A stretch of DNA of 64,000 bases from Merdibacter sp965119685 (GTDB lineage Bacteria; Bacillota_I; Bacilli_A; Erysipelotrichales; Erysipelotrichaceae), in the NCBI GenBank assembly GCA_965119685.1, contig OZ221971.1, forward strand, positions 1,612,001-1,676,000. Reading direction: 5' to 3'. Below are positions 50,526 to 59,545 of the stretch, piece after piece. The notes beneath the pieces were generated by a model. The model was not told where the DNA came from. It was given only the letters and a program-made list of their open reading frames with translations, and ran no database searches. A program made the translations under genes and the position numbers. Each line of letters starts with the position of its first letter. The first letter of the stretch is position 1.

Positions 50526-51459
50526 GTGGGAAGCGTTAGCCCTGCTGATGGAGAAAGGGATTGCGTTGGAGGATGCGCTGCCTCTTGCTTTTCGCGAGGG
50601 CGAGTCGTATCTGCAGCGGCTGGCGGCAGGAGAAAACTGCTTTGCATGCGAAGGGAGAAAAGCGAGCATGATGGAACGCTGTCTAAGCTTTTTCATGCAG
50701 GCGGCGGGATTGAGTCAAGCGATACTCATGGCATTGCATCTGTGTACGATTCGCAAAACACTGGGAAAACAGCTGGCAAAGCAGGCGAGCTATCCGATCG
50801 TATTGTTTGTGATGTCTTTTGTGCTGGTGTTATTTTTCCTCTCGGTGATCTTTCCGCAGATGCAGCAGCTCACCGACGGACAGGATGCGGGGATGGCGCT
50901 AGGTGTTTTGCGATTGCTGCGCTTGTCGTTTACCCTCCTAATGATTCTGCTTGCGCTCTTTGCCATTCTCGCTCTCTTTCTTTGGAAACAAACGGATGCC
51001 CGCGGCTGGTGCATCGTGCGCTTTCATGCGCGCTTGCCGCTTTTGCAGGAAGTCATCTCTTATCTGTTTGCAGCTTATCTGCATGAGCTGATGGAGGCGG
51101 GCATCGATACGCGTCACGCGCTTGCCTTATTGGAGCGATTAGAGGAAAAAAGTGTGCTGTTTCCTTGCGTCATGGAGATGCAGACACTGTTGGCACAGGG
51201 GTTCTCCTATGATGAAATCCTATTGACCAGCACCTATTTTTCCAAACGCTTTCGCCGTTTTTTCCTCATCGGTTATCGCAGCTCTACGCTTTCACAGACA
51301 CTGAAGCTCTTTTGCGAGCAGGCGCTCACCCGCTGGCAGTCGCAGCTGAAGCGGGGAGGGATGATTTTGCAAATCATTGTTTATGCAGTTATCGGGCTTT
51401 TGGTATTCTGTGTATATCAGCTGCTGCTGATGCCGTTAGATATGCTCAATCAGATGTAA
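50506..51459 (+). CDS. comGB: Competence pseudopilus membrane protein ComGB
   Basis: The protein has 317 residues of the GspF/PilC type, forming the inner-membrane platform of the pseudopilus. It has two related halves with membrane helices near residues 95-120, 145-165 and 285-310. The family-like segment EAGIDTRHALALLERLEE opens the second half. It is encoded between comGA and comGC and ends 14 bases before comGC. Confidence 0.88.
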   Translation: MNVRLDEWEALALLMEKGIALEDALPLAFREGESYLQRLAAGENCFACEGRKASMMERCLSFFMQAAGLSQAILMALHLCTIRKTLGKQLAKQASYPIVLFVMSFVLVLFFLSVIFPQMQQLTDGQDAGMALGVLRLLRLSFTLLMILLALFAILALFLWKQTDARGWCIVRFHARLPLLQEVISYLFAAYLHELMEAGIDTRHALALLERLEEKSVLFPCVMEMQTLLAQGFSYDEILLTSTYFSKRFRRFFLIGYRSSTLSQTLKLFCEQALTRWQSQLKRGGMILQIIVYAVIGLLVFCVYQLLLMPLDMLNQM

Positions 51460-51473
51460 AGAGAGGGGATGCC

Positions 51474-51782
51474 ATGAAAAAGAGAAGAGCACAAGAAGGA
51501 TTTACCATACTGGAGATGATGATTGTCTTATCGATCGTCGCGCTGCTGTTTTTATTAACGCTGCCCAACATCCAGCAAAAGGAAGCGATCATCGAAGAAA
51601 AGGGGTGTGACGCTTTGACGGCGGTGGTGGATGCGCAGATATTGCTTTATGAGATCGATACGCTGCATACGCCGACCTCGGTCGATCAGCTGATCGCCGG
51701 CGGTTATCTCAAGGAGTCGCAGAACCGCTGCCCGGATGGGCGTTCCATCGTCATCATCGACGGACAGGCGTATGCGCGATAG
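51474..51782 (+). CDS. comGC: Major competence pseudopilin ComGC
   Basis: The protein has 102 residues. A short basic leader precedes the prepilin peptidase site QEGFTILEMMIVLSIVALLF (cleavage after Gly, methylated Phe, Glu5). The C-terminal part (EIDTLHTPTSVDQLIAGGYL) matches ComGC. It is the main subunit of the DNA-uptake pseudopilus. It overlaps comGD by 11 bases. Confidence 0.92.
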   Translation: MKKRRAQEGFTILEMMIVLSIVALLFLLTLPNIQQKEAIIEEKGCDALTAVVDAQILLYEIDTLHTPTSVDQLIAGGYLKESQNRCPDGRSIVIIDGQAYAR

Positions 51783-52170
51783 AACACGAGGATTTACGAT
51801 GGTGGAGATGTGCCTGGTATTGGCGATCTTATCTGTTTTGATGGTGGTCTTTCTCTTGCCGCGTGCTTATCAGCGCCATACCCTCACTTTGTCAATGCTG
51901 CGCTTGCAGTCGTTCATCGAAACCGTTCAAAGCGAGGCGGTTGCATCAGGTGAAGTGCGTTCTGTTACGATGACAGCTCATGAAGCGCTCAGCGAAACTC
52001 AGAGCCTGTCGCTGCCCTCCACCCTTTCCTGTGAGGCTGCTGTCATTCATTTTTATCCCCAGTACACCTCATCGCCCGCGGCGAGCATCCGCTGTAAGGA
52101 TGCGTACAGCGAACAGACGCTGGTGATTCAGCTGGGCAGAGGACGCAGTGAGATCCGCGCGGGGGCGTGA
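51772..52170 (+). CDS. comGD: Minor pseudopilin, ComGD-like
   Basis: The protein has 132 residues. The start MRDRTRGFTMVEMCLVLAIL is a type IV pilin-like signal with Gly-Phe cleavage site and Glu5. The remainder is a small globular domain. The gene is assigned mainly by position after comGC. It overlaps comGC by 11 bases and the next pseudopilin gene by 23. Confidence 0.8.
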   Translation: MRDRTRGFTMVEMCLVLAILSVLMVVFLLPRAYQRHTLTLSMLRLQSFIETVQSEAVASGEVRSVTMTAHEALSETQSLSLPSTLSCEAAVIHFYPQYTSSPAASIRCKDAYSEQTLVIQLGRGRSEIRAGA

Positions 52171-52468
52171 GGGCTTTGTCCTCTTAGACAGCCTGTTATT
52201 GTTAGCGCTGTGCCTGCTCTTGGTGCAGCTGCTCCTTGTCAGTGCGCAGACGATGAAAGGGATGGAGGGGATGACCGTTGAAGATATGGAAGAGCTCCTG
52301 TGGCTACACGATGGCGGAGATGCTCGTCGCGTTAGCAACCGCGATGCTGTGCAGTTTGCTGTTGGCGATGCTGTCGCGCTGGATGGTGCATGCTTTGGGG
52401 ACACAGCGTTATCTCGTACAGGATCAGATGGCGGTTTTGCAGCTTCGGCTGTATGTGGCGCAGTGTGA
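52148..52468 (+). CDS. Minor pseudopilin, ComGE-like, with a long overlap into the next gene
   Basis: The frame encodes 106 residues. Only the first 45 look like a real minor pseudopilin: REGFVLLDSLLLLALCLLLV with a Gly-Phe cleavage site but Asp at position 5 instead of Glu. From 52278 the frame runs out of phase through the next pseudopilin gene for 191 bases. That part is low in pilin-like character and may be translation of a shadow frame. A true short protein, a frameshifted longer ComGE, or a lost stop codon are all possible. Confidence 0.5.
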   Translation: MRSARGREGFVLLDSLLLLALCLLLVQLLLVSAQTMKGMEGMTVEDMEELLWLHDGGDARRVSNRDAVQFAVGDAVALDGACFGDTALSRTGSDGGFAASAVCGAV

Positions 52469-52679
52469 TACATATGCGTTAGCGGACGAGACGCTGAACA
52501 CCTTACAAGACGGTGAGACATTCACCCTGCGCTTTCACAACGGGCGCCTGGTGAAGCAGCCGGGATATGAAATCTTTTTAACGGATGTAGATGACGCCGT
52601 TTTTATCCGAGAGGGGGATGCTTATTATCTGCAATGGCAGCGAGAGGGACGCCGCTGGCAGGCGAAAATCAGTGAATGA
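52278..52679 (+). CDS. Minor pseudopilin, ComGF-like
   Basis: The protein has 133 residues. A pilin-like signal CGYTMAEMLVALATAMLCSL (Gly-Tyr cleavage site, Glu5) is followed by a ComGF-like region (YLVQDQMAVLQLRLYVAQ ... LRFHNGRLVKQPGYEI). The start is uncertain: a TTG at 52278 gives the leader shown, while the next Met lies inside the signal. It overlaps the following gene by eight bases. Confidence 0.75.
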   Translation: MKIWKSSCGYTMAEMLVALATAMLCSLLLAMLSRWMVHALGTQRYLVQDQMAVLQLRLYVAQCDTYALADETLNTLQDGETFTLRFHNGRLVKQPGYEIFLTDVDDAVFIREGDAYYLQWQREGRRWQAKISE

Positions 52680-53055
52680 AGGCTTTTTTACGATGCTGGG
52701 CCTTGTCGTTTTGATGCTGTTTCTCAGCTTCTCCCTATTGCTTTTACAGCGGGCGTCAGCATTGGCGCAGCTATCGTCAGCCCAACAGCGCGTCGATACC
52801 TACGTGTACCTGCTGAATTACATCAAGACGCAGTGCATGAGCGATCGTGCGCAAGGGGAACAGGAAAAAGATGAGGACACAGAAGAAAAGCCGCTTCCTG
52901 AGGAATGGCTCATCCTGCGCGGAACAACCAGTTATCGCATCTTTTGGGAGGAGGACAGCTATGCGGCTTATCAGGGGATGCACTGCATCCTGCGCGCGTA
53001 TGTCGATGAAGAGGGGTTAGGGGAAGTGCGCTTTGGAGCACAGGCGGACATTTGA
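52672..53055 (+). CDS. Minor pseudopilin-like protein, ComGG position
   Basis: The protein has 127 residues. The start NEGFFTMLGLVVLMLFLSFSLLLL resembles a pilin signal with a Gly-Phe site but lacks Glu at position 5. It is followed by a polar domain with an acidic stretch (GEQEKDEDTEEKP). Its place as last of the pseudopilin set fits ComGG. The GTG start overlaps the previous stop; the RBS is weak. Confidence 0.65.
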   Translation: MNEGFFTMLGLVVLMLFLSFSLLLLQRASALAQLSSAQQRVDTYVYLLNYIKTQCMSDRAQGEQEKDEDTEEKPLPEEWLILRGTTSYRIFWEEDSYAAYQGMHCILRAYVDEEGLGEVRFGAQADI

Positions 53056-53110
53056 GAAGAAGTGAGGTATAGAGAGCAGACAAAAAGGGCAGATTAAGAA
53101 AGGTGATGTG

Positions 53111-53443
53111 ATGCTTACCTATCTGGCTGCCCTCTTCAGCTTTGCCGCATTGATTGGCATGGGGATACTCTTTCGTTTTCTGTGTGTGGACGCTGTGTGG
53201 TTTCTGTTGCTGTTCGCCTTGCTCTCGCCGCTGCTGCATTTGTTTTATCATCGGGCGAGCTGTCGTCCGCTGGAGGTGAAGGACTTTGCCCTCGCTTTGC
53301 TGTTTTCCTTTATCTGCGCTTTGCTTTTGCGCTATCGCTTTCATCCGATGGATCTGCACAGCTTTGCTTATCTCTATTTTTGCTCGTTTGTGGGCGTCGT
53401 TCAATATGCCTGCTCGATGCGCTATAAGACGATGATCGAATAG
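53111..53443 (+). CDS. Small membrane protein of unknown function
   Basis: The protein has 110 residues with three to four predicted membrane segments (about 4-24, 28-44, 58-75 and 85-105). I do not recognise a family. AAAGGTGAT lies before the ATG. It follows the comG-type genes after 55 bases in the same direction, so it could be part of that operon or a prepilin-processing helper; this is speculation. No prepilin peptidase motifs are visible. Confidence 0.65.
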   Translation: MLTYLAALFSFAALIGMGILFRFLCVDAVWFLLLFALLSPLLHLFYHRASCRPLEVKDFALALLFSFICALLLRYRFHPMDLHSFAYLYFCSFVGVVQYACSMRYKTMIE

Positions 53444-53481
53444 GCGGCAATGGGGGAGACCCGTTCATGAGAAACTCGCTA

Positions 53482-53511
53482 TTGACAGCGCTTTGCGAAT
53501 TGGGCTATACT
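53482..53511 (+). promoter_or_regulatory. Promoter of the leuS T-box transcript
   Basis: TTGACA (53482-53487), an 18-base spacer and TATACT (53506-53511). Confidence 0.8.
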
Positions 53512-53521
53512 ATTAGCTGTA

Positions 53522-53736
53522 ATGACAGTGAATCAGAGTAGTACCCTGCGCGGCAGCATAGAGAATTGACTGGCTGGTGAAAAGTCAAAGTGTTCAAACG
53601 GGGGAACTCGCTGAGGAGTCGGTAAATACCCGTTGCCCTCGCGTTAAGAGGATGAAGGTGCATGCAGCGATTGCATGAACTAAGGTGGTACCGCGTATGT
53701 TTACGTCCTTAGAGGAAGCTAAGGGCGTTTTTTCAT
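53522..53736 (+). promoter_or_regulatory. T-box leader of leuS (specifier CUC, Leu)
   Basis: A stem I with the GGCTGGTG loop is followed by a specifier region GAACTCGCTGAGG with codon CTC (53607-53609), reading leucine. The conserved T-box sequence AAGGTGGTACCGCG is at 53682-53695. The terminator ACGTCCTTA/TAAGGGCGT plus a T run (53703-53733) competes with the antiterminator. Uncharged tRNA-Leu would allow read-through into leuS. Confidence 0.93.
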
Positions 53737-53753
53737 GAAAAGGAGAGAAAACC

Positions 53754-56153
53754 ATGGGATTTAATCATCAGCAGATTGAGAAAAAGTGGCAGCAATACTG
53801 GTTAGACAACAAGACCTTTGCCTGCGATACGTCTGACTTTAGCAAACCGAAATACTATGTGCTGGACATGTTTCCATATCCCAGCGGAAACGGACTGCAC
53901 GTCGGACATCCGGAGGGCTATACGGCGACCGACATCATCGCCCGCATGAAGCGCATGCAGGGTTATAACGTCCTGCATCCGATGGGGTGGGATGCGTTTG
54001 GTCTGCCGGCGGAGCAATTCGCCATTCAAACCGGCAACCATCCGGCAGCGTTTACCAAAAAGAACATCGACCACTTCCGCGAACAGATTCAGGCGCTGGG
54101 CTTTTCCTACGACTGGGATCGTGAGATCTCCACGACGGATCCATCCTATTACAAATGGACACAGTGGATCTTTTTGCAGCTTTATCACAAGGGCCTGGCC
54201 TATGTGGATGAAATTCCGGTCAACTGGTGTCCGAAGCTGGGAACCGTCCTGGCCAATGAGGAGGTCATCGACGGCAAGAGCGAACGGGGAGGATATCCGG
54301 TCATCCGCAAGCCGATGCGTCAGTGGGTATTGCGCATCACCGAGTATGCCGAGCGTCTGCTGGAGGACTTAGCGCTGTGCGACTGGCCGCAGTCCACAAA
54401 GGAGATGCAGATTAACTGGATCGGTAAATCCCAAGGCGCTAACGTCATCTTTGCGATCAAAGATACCAACAAGGAATTCACCGTATTCACCACCCGCTGC
54501 GATACGCTGTTTGGCGCTACCTACTGCGTCATGGCGCCGGAGCATCCTTTCGTAGAGGAAATTACGACGCCGCAGCAGCGAGAAGCGGTAATGGCATATC
54601 GCAAGAGCTGTGAATCTAAATCCGATTTGGAGCGCACAGAGCTCAACAAAGAGAAAACTGGCGTATTTACCGGCGCTTATGCAATCAACCCGGTCAACGG
54701 CAAGGAGATCCCGATTTGGATTTCCGACTATGTGCTTGCCAGCTATGGCACCGGAGCGATTATGGCGGTACCGGCACACGATACGCGCGACTACGAATTC
54801 GCAAAGAAGTTCAACCTCGAGATCATCGAGGTGTTAAAGGGCGGCGACATCGAGAAAGAAGCGTACACGGAGGACGGCGAACACGTCAATTCCGATTTCC
54901 TAAACGGCATGGGAAAAGAGGAAGCCATCGAAACGATGATCGCATGGCTCAGCGAGCATCACTGCGGCTGTGCGAAGACGACCTACAAGCTGCGCGACTG
55001 GCTGTTTTCCCGCCAGCGCTATTGGGGCGAGCCGATTCCGATCGTCCACATGGAGGATGGCACGATGCGCACCGTCGAGCTTGACGAGCTGCCGCTGGAG
55101 CTGCCGCAGACAAGCAATTTCAAACCGAATGAAAACGGTGAATCACCGTTGGCACACTGTCTCGACTTCATCAACGTGGAGATCGACGGCGTCAAGGGAA
55201 AGCGTGAAACCAACACGATGCCGCAATGGGCAGGCAGCTGCTGGTATTATCTGCGCTACATCGATCCGCGCAACGAGGAAGCCATTGCCGATCCGAAGCT
55301 GTTAGCGCATTGGCTGCCGGTCGACCTTTACGTCGGCGGCGCCGAGCATGCGGTGCTGCATCTGTTATATGCCCGCTTCTGGCATAAGGTACTTTATGAC
55401 TGCGGTGTTGTATCGACTAAGGAACCGTTTCAAAAGCTGTTCCATCAGGGGATGATCTTAGGAGAAAACAACGAGAAGATGTCCAAGTCGCGCGGCAATG
55501 TCGTCAACCCGGATGAGATTATCGCCTCTCATGGTGCAGATGCGCTGCGTGTATATGAGATGTTCATGGGACCGCTGGAGGCGAGCTTGCCATGGAGCAC
55601 GAGCGGACTGGATGGGGCAAGACGCTGGTTAGACCGTGTGTGGAGACTGTTTGATGAATACGATAAGCTCACGGATACCAACGACCACAGCCTCGATAAG
55701 ATTTACAATGCGACCGTGAAGAAAGTCAGCGAGGATATCGAAACGCTGAATTTGAACACGGCGATTTCACAGATGATGATCTTCATCAACGAGTGCTATA
55801 AGAGCGAGCAGATTTACCGCCCTTACGCTGAGGGCTTTGTAAAGATGTTTGCCTGCTTCGCTCCGCATCTGGGCGAGGAGATCTGGCACACATTCTTCCA
55901 TCATCCGCAGACGATCGCCTACGAACCATGGCCGGCCTATGATGAGAGTACCTTGATCGAGAGCGAAGTGGAAGCGGTCGTACAGGTCAACGGCAAGGTG
56001 CGCGGCAAGATGATGATCGCCGCCAGCGAAGACCAAGAGCGCATGAAAGAGAAAGCGCTGCAAATCGAAAGCGTACAGCGTCAGCTCGCAGGCAAAGAGA
56101 TCGTCAAGATCATCGTTGTCAAAGGAAAGGTTGTCAACATCGTCGCAAAATAA
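53754..56153 (+). CDS. leuS: Leucyl-tRNA synthetase
   Basis: The protein has 799 residues. It is a class I synthetase charging tRNA-Leu. The HIGH motif is HVGHPEGY (with YPSGNGLHVGH), and the CP1 editing domain includes FTTRCDTLFGATY and GAIMAVPAHDTRDYEFA. The KMSKS motif is KMSKSRGN, and a C-terminal anticodon and tail domain follows. It is controlled by the Leu T-box directly upstream. Confidence 0.97.
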   Translation: MGFNHQQIEKKWQQYWLDNKTFACDTSDFSKPKYYVLDMFPYPSGNGLHVGHPEGYTATDIIARMKRMQGYNVLHPMGWDAFGLPAEQFAIQTGNHPAAFTKKNIDHFREQIQALGFSYDWDREISTTDPSYYKWTQWIFLQLYHKGLAYVDEIPVNWCPKLGTVLANEEVIDGKSERGGYPVIRKPMRQWVLRITEYAERLLEDLALCDWPQSTKEMQINWIGKSQGANVIFAIKDTNKEFTVFTTRCDTLFGATYCVMAPEHPFVEEITTPQQREAVMAYRKSCESKSDLERTELNKEKTGVFTGAYAINPVNGKEIPIWISDYVLASYGTGAIMAVPAHDTRDYEFAKKFNLEIIEVLKGGDIEKEAYTEDGEHVNSDFLNGMGKEEAIETMIAWLSEHHCGCAKTTYKLRDWLFSRQRYWGEPIPIVHMEDGTMRTVELDELPLELPQTSNFKPNENGESPLAHCLDFINVEIDGVKGKRETNTMPQWAGSCWYYLRYIDPRNEEAIADPKLLAHWLPVDLYVGGAEHAVLHLLYARFWHKVLYDCGVVSTKEPFQKLFHQGMILGENNEKMSKSRGNVVNPDEIIASHGADALRVYEMFMGPLEASLPWSTSGLDGARRWLDRVWRLFDEYDKLTDTNDHSLDKIYNATVKKVSEDIETLNLNTAISQMMIFINECYKSEQIYRPYAEGFVKMFACFAPHLGEEIWHTFFHHPQTIAYEPWPAYDESTLIESEVEAVVQVNGKVRGKMMIAASEDQERMKEKALQIESVQRQLAGKEIVKIIVVKGKVVNIVAK

Positions 56154-56218
56154 ACGTTGTTGTTTTCCTCATTCATCAGCCTCAAGCAGCGAAAAGCGCT
56201 CAATGCGCCGCCGGGCTG

Positions 56219-56246
56219 TTGTACTTTTGAAAAAAATCAGTATAAT
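56219..56246 (+). promoter_or_regulatory. Promoter of the tyrS T-box transcript
   Basis: TTGTAC (56219-56224), a 16-base spacer and TATAAT (56241-56246). Confidence 0.65.
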
Positions 56247-56252
56247 GATACT

Positions 56253-56463
56253 ATCGGCAATGAAGAGACAGAGTATATATGAAATCCGTGCAGAGAGTGT
56301 CCGGCGGGTGAAAGGACATCGGAGGACATATAGAATACACCTTGGAGCCGCCATCACAAAATGTTGGCCGTTCATCCGCGTTATGGATCAAAGCGCACCG
56401 TCTCGGCGGTGAAATAAGGTGGTACCGCGTGCAAACGTCCTTATGTTAAGGGCGTTTTTTTAT
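56253..56463 (+). promoter_or_regulatory. T-box leader of tyrS (specifier UAC, Tyr)
   Basis: The specifier loop GAATACACC carries TAC at 56336-56338, reading tyrosine. The T-box AAGGTGGTACCGCG is at 56416-56429. The terminator hairpin ACGTCCTTA/TTAAGGGCGT with a T run is at 56435-56462. tyrS begins 22 bases later. Confidence 0.93.
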
Positions 56464-56483
56464 GAGAGAAAGGAGAACTGCAC

Positions 56484-57734
56484 ATGACAATGACATTGTT
56501 TGAAGAATTAAAGTGGCGAGGTTTGATCGACAACGTCACTTCTCCTAAGCTGGAGGAAAAGCTCAACGAGGGAGGGATGACCTTTTACATCGGCACCGAT
56601 CCGACGGCCGACAGTATGCACATCGGTCATTTTTCCAGCCTGCTGACGGCAAAGCGCCTTGCCGATCACGGCCATCATCCGCTGATGCTGGTCGGCGGAG
56701 CAACCGGGTTCATCGGCGATCCCAAAGCCAGCGGAGAGCGCAATATGCTGACAAAGGAGACGCTGGAGCACAACTACGCCAGCCTGCATGAGCAAATCGA
56801 GCGTGTATTCGGCTTTGAGATGGTCAATAACCTCGATTGGACAAAGGACATCACCGTGATCGATTTTCTGCGGGATTACGGCAAATTTTTCAACATCAAC
56901 TACATGATTAACAAGGAGACGGTCAAGCGCCGTTTGGAAAGCGGCATCAGCTATACGGAGTTCTCCTATATGATCTTACAGTCGTTAGACTTCCTGCACC
57001 TGTACGAGGAGAAAAACTGCACGCTGCAAATCGGCGGTCAGGATCAGTGGGGCAACATCACCTCCGGCTTGGAGCTCATCCGCAAGAAGCATGGCAACGA
57101 CGTCGAATGCTATGGGCTGACGATGCCGCTGATCACGAAAGCGGACGGCACGAAGTTTGGAAAAAGCGAGAGCGGCACTGTTTGGCTGGATGCCAAGAAA
57201 ACCTCTCCGTATGAGATGTACCAGTTCTTAGTCAACTCCGAGGATGCCAAGGTGATCGAATACCTCAAGCGCTTCACCTTCTTAGACAAGGAGGAGATCG
57301 ATCGCCTGGAAGAATGCGTGGCAAAGGAAGCGCATTTGCGGGAGGCGCAAAAGACGCTGGCGCGCGAGGTCGTCACCTTCCTGCATGGCAGCGAAGCCTA
57401 CGAGACGGCGTTAAAAATCACCAATGCGCTGTTTAAAGGCAACATCCGTGAGCTCAATGCACAGGAACAAAGAGACGCGCTGCGTTCGATGGAGAAGCGC
57501 ACGCTGATGGGCGCCATGGATTTGGCAAGCATGTTAGTGAGCACCAAGATCGCTTCCAGCAAGCGCGAGGCGCGTGAATGGATCAAGAGCGGTTCCATCC
57601 AGATCAACGGGGAACGCGTCAAGGATGAGACGCTGTGCGTCGATCAACAGCAGGTGCTGGTCGACGATATGATCTTGGTAAAGCGCGGTAAACGCAACTA
57701 CTACGTCGTCACTTTTAACGAACAGGAACAGTAA
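56484..57734 (+). CDS. tyrS: Tyrosyl-tRNA synthetase
   Basis: The protein has 416 residues. It is a class I synthetase charging tRNA-Tyr. The HIGH motif is in SMHIGHFSS, the tyrosine pocket in SYMILQSLDFLHLY, and the KMSKS equivalent is KFGKS. A C-terminal S4 domain (SSKREAREWIKSGSIQING) follows. It is regulated by the Tyr T-box upstream. Confidence 0.97.
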   Translation: MTMTLFEELKWRGLIDNVTSPKLEEKLNEGGMTFYIGTDPTADSMHIGHFSSLLTAKRLADHGHHPLMLVGGATGFIGDPKASGERNMLTKETLEHNYASLHEQIERVFGFEMVNNLDWTKDITVIDFLRDYGKFFNINYMINKETVKRRLESGISYTEFSYMILQSLDFLHLYEEKNCTLQIGGQDQWGNITSGLELIRKKHGNDVECYGLTMPLITKADGTKFGKSESGTVWLDAKKTSPYEMYQFLVNSEDAKVIEYLKRFTFLDKEEIDRLEECVAKEAHLREAQKTLAREVVTFLHGSEAYETALKITNALFKGNIRELNAQEQRDALRSMEKRTLMGAMDLASMLVSTKIASSKREAREWIKSGSIQINGERVKDETLCVDQQQVLVDDMILVKRGKRNYYVVTFNEQEQ

Positions 57735-57739
57735 ACTAC

Positions 57740-57938
57740 GGGGCTGTAACAAAAAGAAAAAGGAATATCACTATGCAAAAAAACGAGTGTAGATGCAAAC
57801 TGACGCTAGGTTACACTCGTTTTTCTATTCGTTTCCGCCGTTTTCGTAAACAAATTCCAAAGGCGGCAAAAAAAGAATCTATTCTCCTATGCGAATATAA
57901 TGACTTTCTTGCTGAATGCTTTTATTCGTTACAGCCCC
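57740..57938 (+). repeat. About 200-bp structured repeat element, copy A
   Basis: It is bounded by a perfect 11-bp inverted repeat GGGGCTGTAAC/GTTACAGCCCC. Inside, ACGAGTGTA (57783-57791) pairs with TACACTCGT (57812-57820), followed by TTTTT, and CCGCC pairs with GGCGG (about 57836-57865). A diverged copy in the same orientation is at 60871-61074. It could be a MITE-like element or a non-coding RNA, and it also provides a terminator for tyrS. No family is assigned. Confidence 0.7.
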
Positions 57939-58172
57939 TTTTTTTCACTTTGCACACGATAAACCCCTGTTATGAAAAATTTCTCCAACTTTAATCGCTT
58001 GCTGTTTTTGATGATGAGGAAAAATCGAGACACTGCACCGTATTTGTGGGCATAGGGGCAAAGCGTCACTGCGGCAAATGCGCTTTCTTACCTATCTGTA
58101 AAAAACGCGAAAAGCAGGCAAGCAGGGAAGAAAGGGGAGAAGAAAACGGCGGTTTCCTTTTTTCTGGGCACT

Positions 58173-58181
58173 CATAGTATA
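58173..58181 (+). promoter_or_regulatory. Possible mother-cell sigma factor -10 element before dpaA
   Basis: CATAGTATA fits the sigma-E/sigma-K -10 pattern CATAnnnTA, 19 bases before the dpaA start. No convincing -35 is seen. The call rests on the known sporulation control of dpaAB. Confidence 0.35.
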
Positions 58182-58200
58182 TTAGCGAAGGAGGAAGGAA

Positions 58201-58971
58201 ATGATCATATCACTCTGGGGAAAGGAGCGAAGGATGAAAGAACTGCGCGCGCTGCTATGCAAAAAGCATACCTGTGTAGCGATGGACGCGCTGTTTGACT
58301 TCGATCTGTCTAAACTGGATGCGCTGGTACTGCCGATGCAGGGCGTACAGGGAGAAAAAGGGGATTATATGGATCGTGCGCACATCGAGCTTCCCACGGC
58401 GTTTTGGGAGTGTCTGCGAGAGGACTGCCAGATCATCAGCGGGCGGCCGACGCGCTTTTTAAGCTCGCTCATACAGCCGAAATACTATTTTCTCAACGAT
58501 GAGACCTTCGTCACACAAAATGCGCAGCTGACAGCGCAGGGAGCGCTGTTTTATGTGCTGGATCATGCCGATTGCGCATTGACGAGCTGCAGCGTCGACA
58601 TTTTGGGAAAGGGACATTGCGGGACGGCGATCGGTGAGCTGCTGGAAAAGCTGGGCGTCTCGGTACGCTACGTTCGCCACAATGAGGCGAAGGGACTTCA
58701 TGAATGCACACTGGAGGAATGGAAGCGCAGTACGTGCGCACCGATTCTCCTCCACTGTGCGCCTTATCGGCTCATTGACGAGGACGTACTCTCGCACTGG
58801 AAGCAGCCTGTCTGTCTGATTGACATCAGCGGGGGCGCAGGGCAGGATGAAAAGCTGCTGCGGCAGAAAGGGTGTGTTTACGTGCGGGCGGCAAGTCTGC
58901 CGGAGCAGTTTGCCTATAAGAGCAGCGCAGCGGCGATGGCGCAATTTGTAGAGAGGGTTTTGCATGAGTAA
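58201..58971 (+). CDS. dpaA: Dipicolinate synthase subunit A
   Basis: The protein has 256 residues. With DpaB it oxidises the DapA product to dipicolinic acid, the spore-core chelator of calcium. It has an N-terminal domain (DALVLPMQGVQGEKG) and a Rossmann region with DILGKGHCGTAIGELLEKLG, an NAD(P)-binding-like Gly motif. The C-terminus has LIDISGGAGQDEKLL. It is about 40 residues shorter than the Bacillus protein. AAGGAGG precedes the ATG. It overlaps dpaB by eight bases. Confidence 0.88.
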   Translation: MIISLWGKERRMKELRALLCKKHTCVAMDALFDFDLSKLDALVLPMQGVQGEKGDYMDRAHIELPTAFWECLREDCQIISGRPTRFLSSLIQPKYYFLNDETFVTQNAQLTAQGALFYVLDHADCALTSCSVDILGKGHCGTAIGELLEKLGVSVRYVRHNEAKGLHECTLEEWKRSTCAPILLHCAPYRLIDEDVLSHWKQPVCLIDISGGAGQDEKLLRQKGCVYVRAASLPEQFAYKSSAAAMAQFVERVLHE

Positions 58972-59545
58972 GCCGCAAATCTTATTTGGCATCTGCGGGT
59001 CTTTTTGCAATCACGCGCGTATCCTGCATGAGCTTTACTGGCTGAAAGAGGACTATGATCTGCACTTTGTCATCAGCGAACATGTCGCAGCCATGTCCAC
59101 CCGTTTTTTTGAAAACAGCGATTTTCGCCGGGAGCTGAACAAGCTCAGCGATGCGGCGATCATCGACACGATCACAGAGAGTGAAAAGATCGGACCGAGC
59201 AATTCCTATGATCTGATGGTGATCGCACCAGCGACGGCGAATACGGTCGCTAAGCTGGTCAACGGCATCTACGATACGAGCGTCACGCTGGCTGCCAAGG
59301 CGATGCAGCGAAATGACAAGCCGCTGCTGATCGGTTTGTCAACCAATGATTTTATCGGAATCAGCGGAGCGAATCTGCTGCGTTATACGAGTCATAAACA
59401 CATTTATACGCTGCCGATGGTACAGGACGATATTGTGCACAAGCCTCGTAGCATGAGCGCCTGCTTTGAATTGCTCAAAGAGGGGATCGAGGCAGCGCTG
59501 AAAGGCGAGCAGTTACAGCCGATCTTTCGGGAGGCGAAGCGATGA
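58964..59545 (+). CDS. dpaB: Dipicolinate synthase subunit B
   Basis: The protein has 193 residues of the flavoprotein (HFCD) family. It begins PQILFGICGSFCNHARIL, followed by YDLMVIAPATANTVAKLVNGI, the FMN-binding region. It is the partner of DpaA in dipicolinate formation in the mother cell. It overlaps dpaA and dapA at both ends, giving coupled translation of all three. Confidence 0.92.
   Translation: MSKPQILFGICGSFCNHARILHELYWLKEDYDLHFVISEHVAAMSTRFFENSDFRRELNKLSDAAIIDTITESEKIGPSNSYDLMVIAPATANTVAKLVNGIYDTSVTLAAKAMQRNDKPLLIGLSTNDFIGISGANLLRYTSHKHIYTLPMVQDDIVHKPRSMSACFELLKEGIEAALKGEQLQPIFREAKR

Noticed and set aside
57740..57938. Third T-box or riboswitch after tyrS
   Set aside because: No T-box sequence or known aptamer core is present; the element has a second copy elsewhere and ends in inverted repeats.
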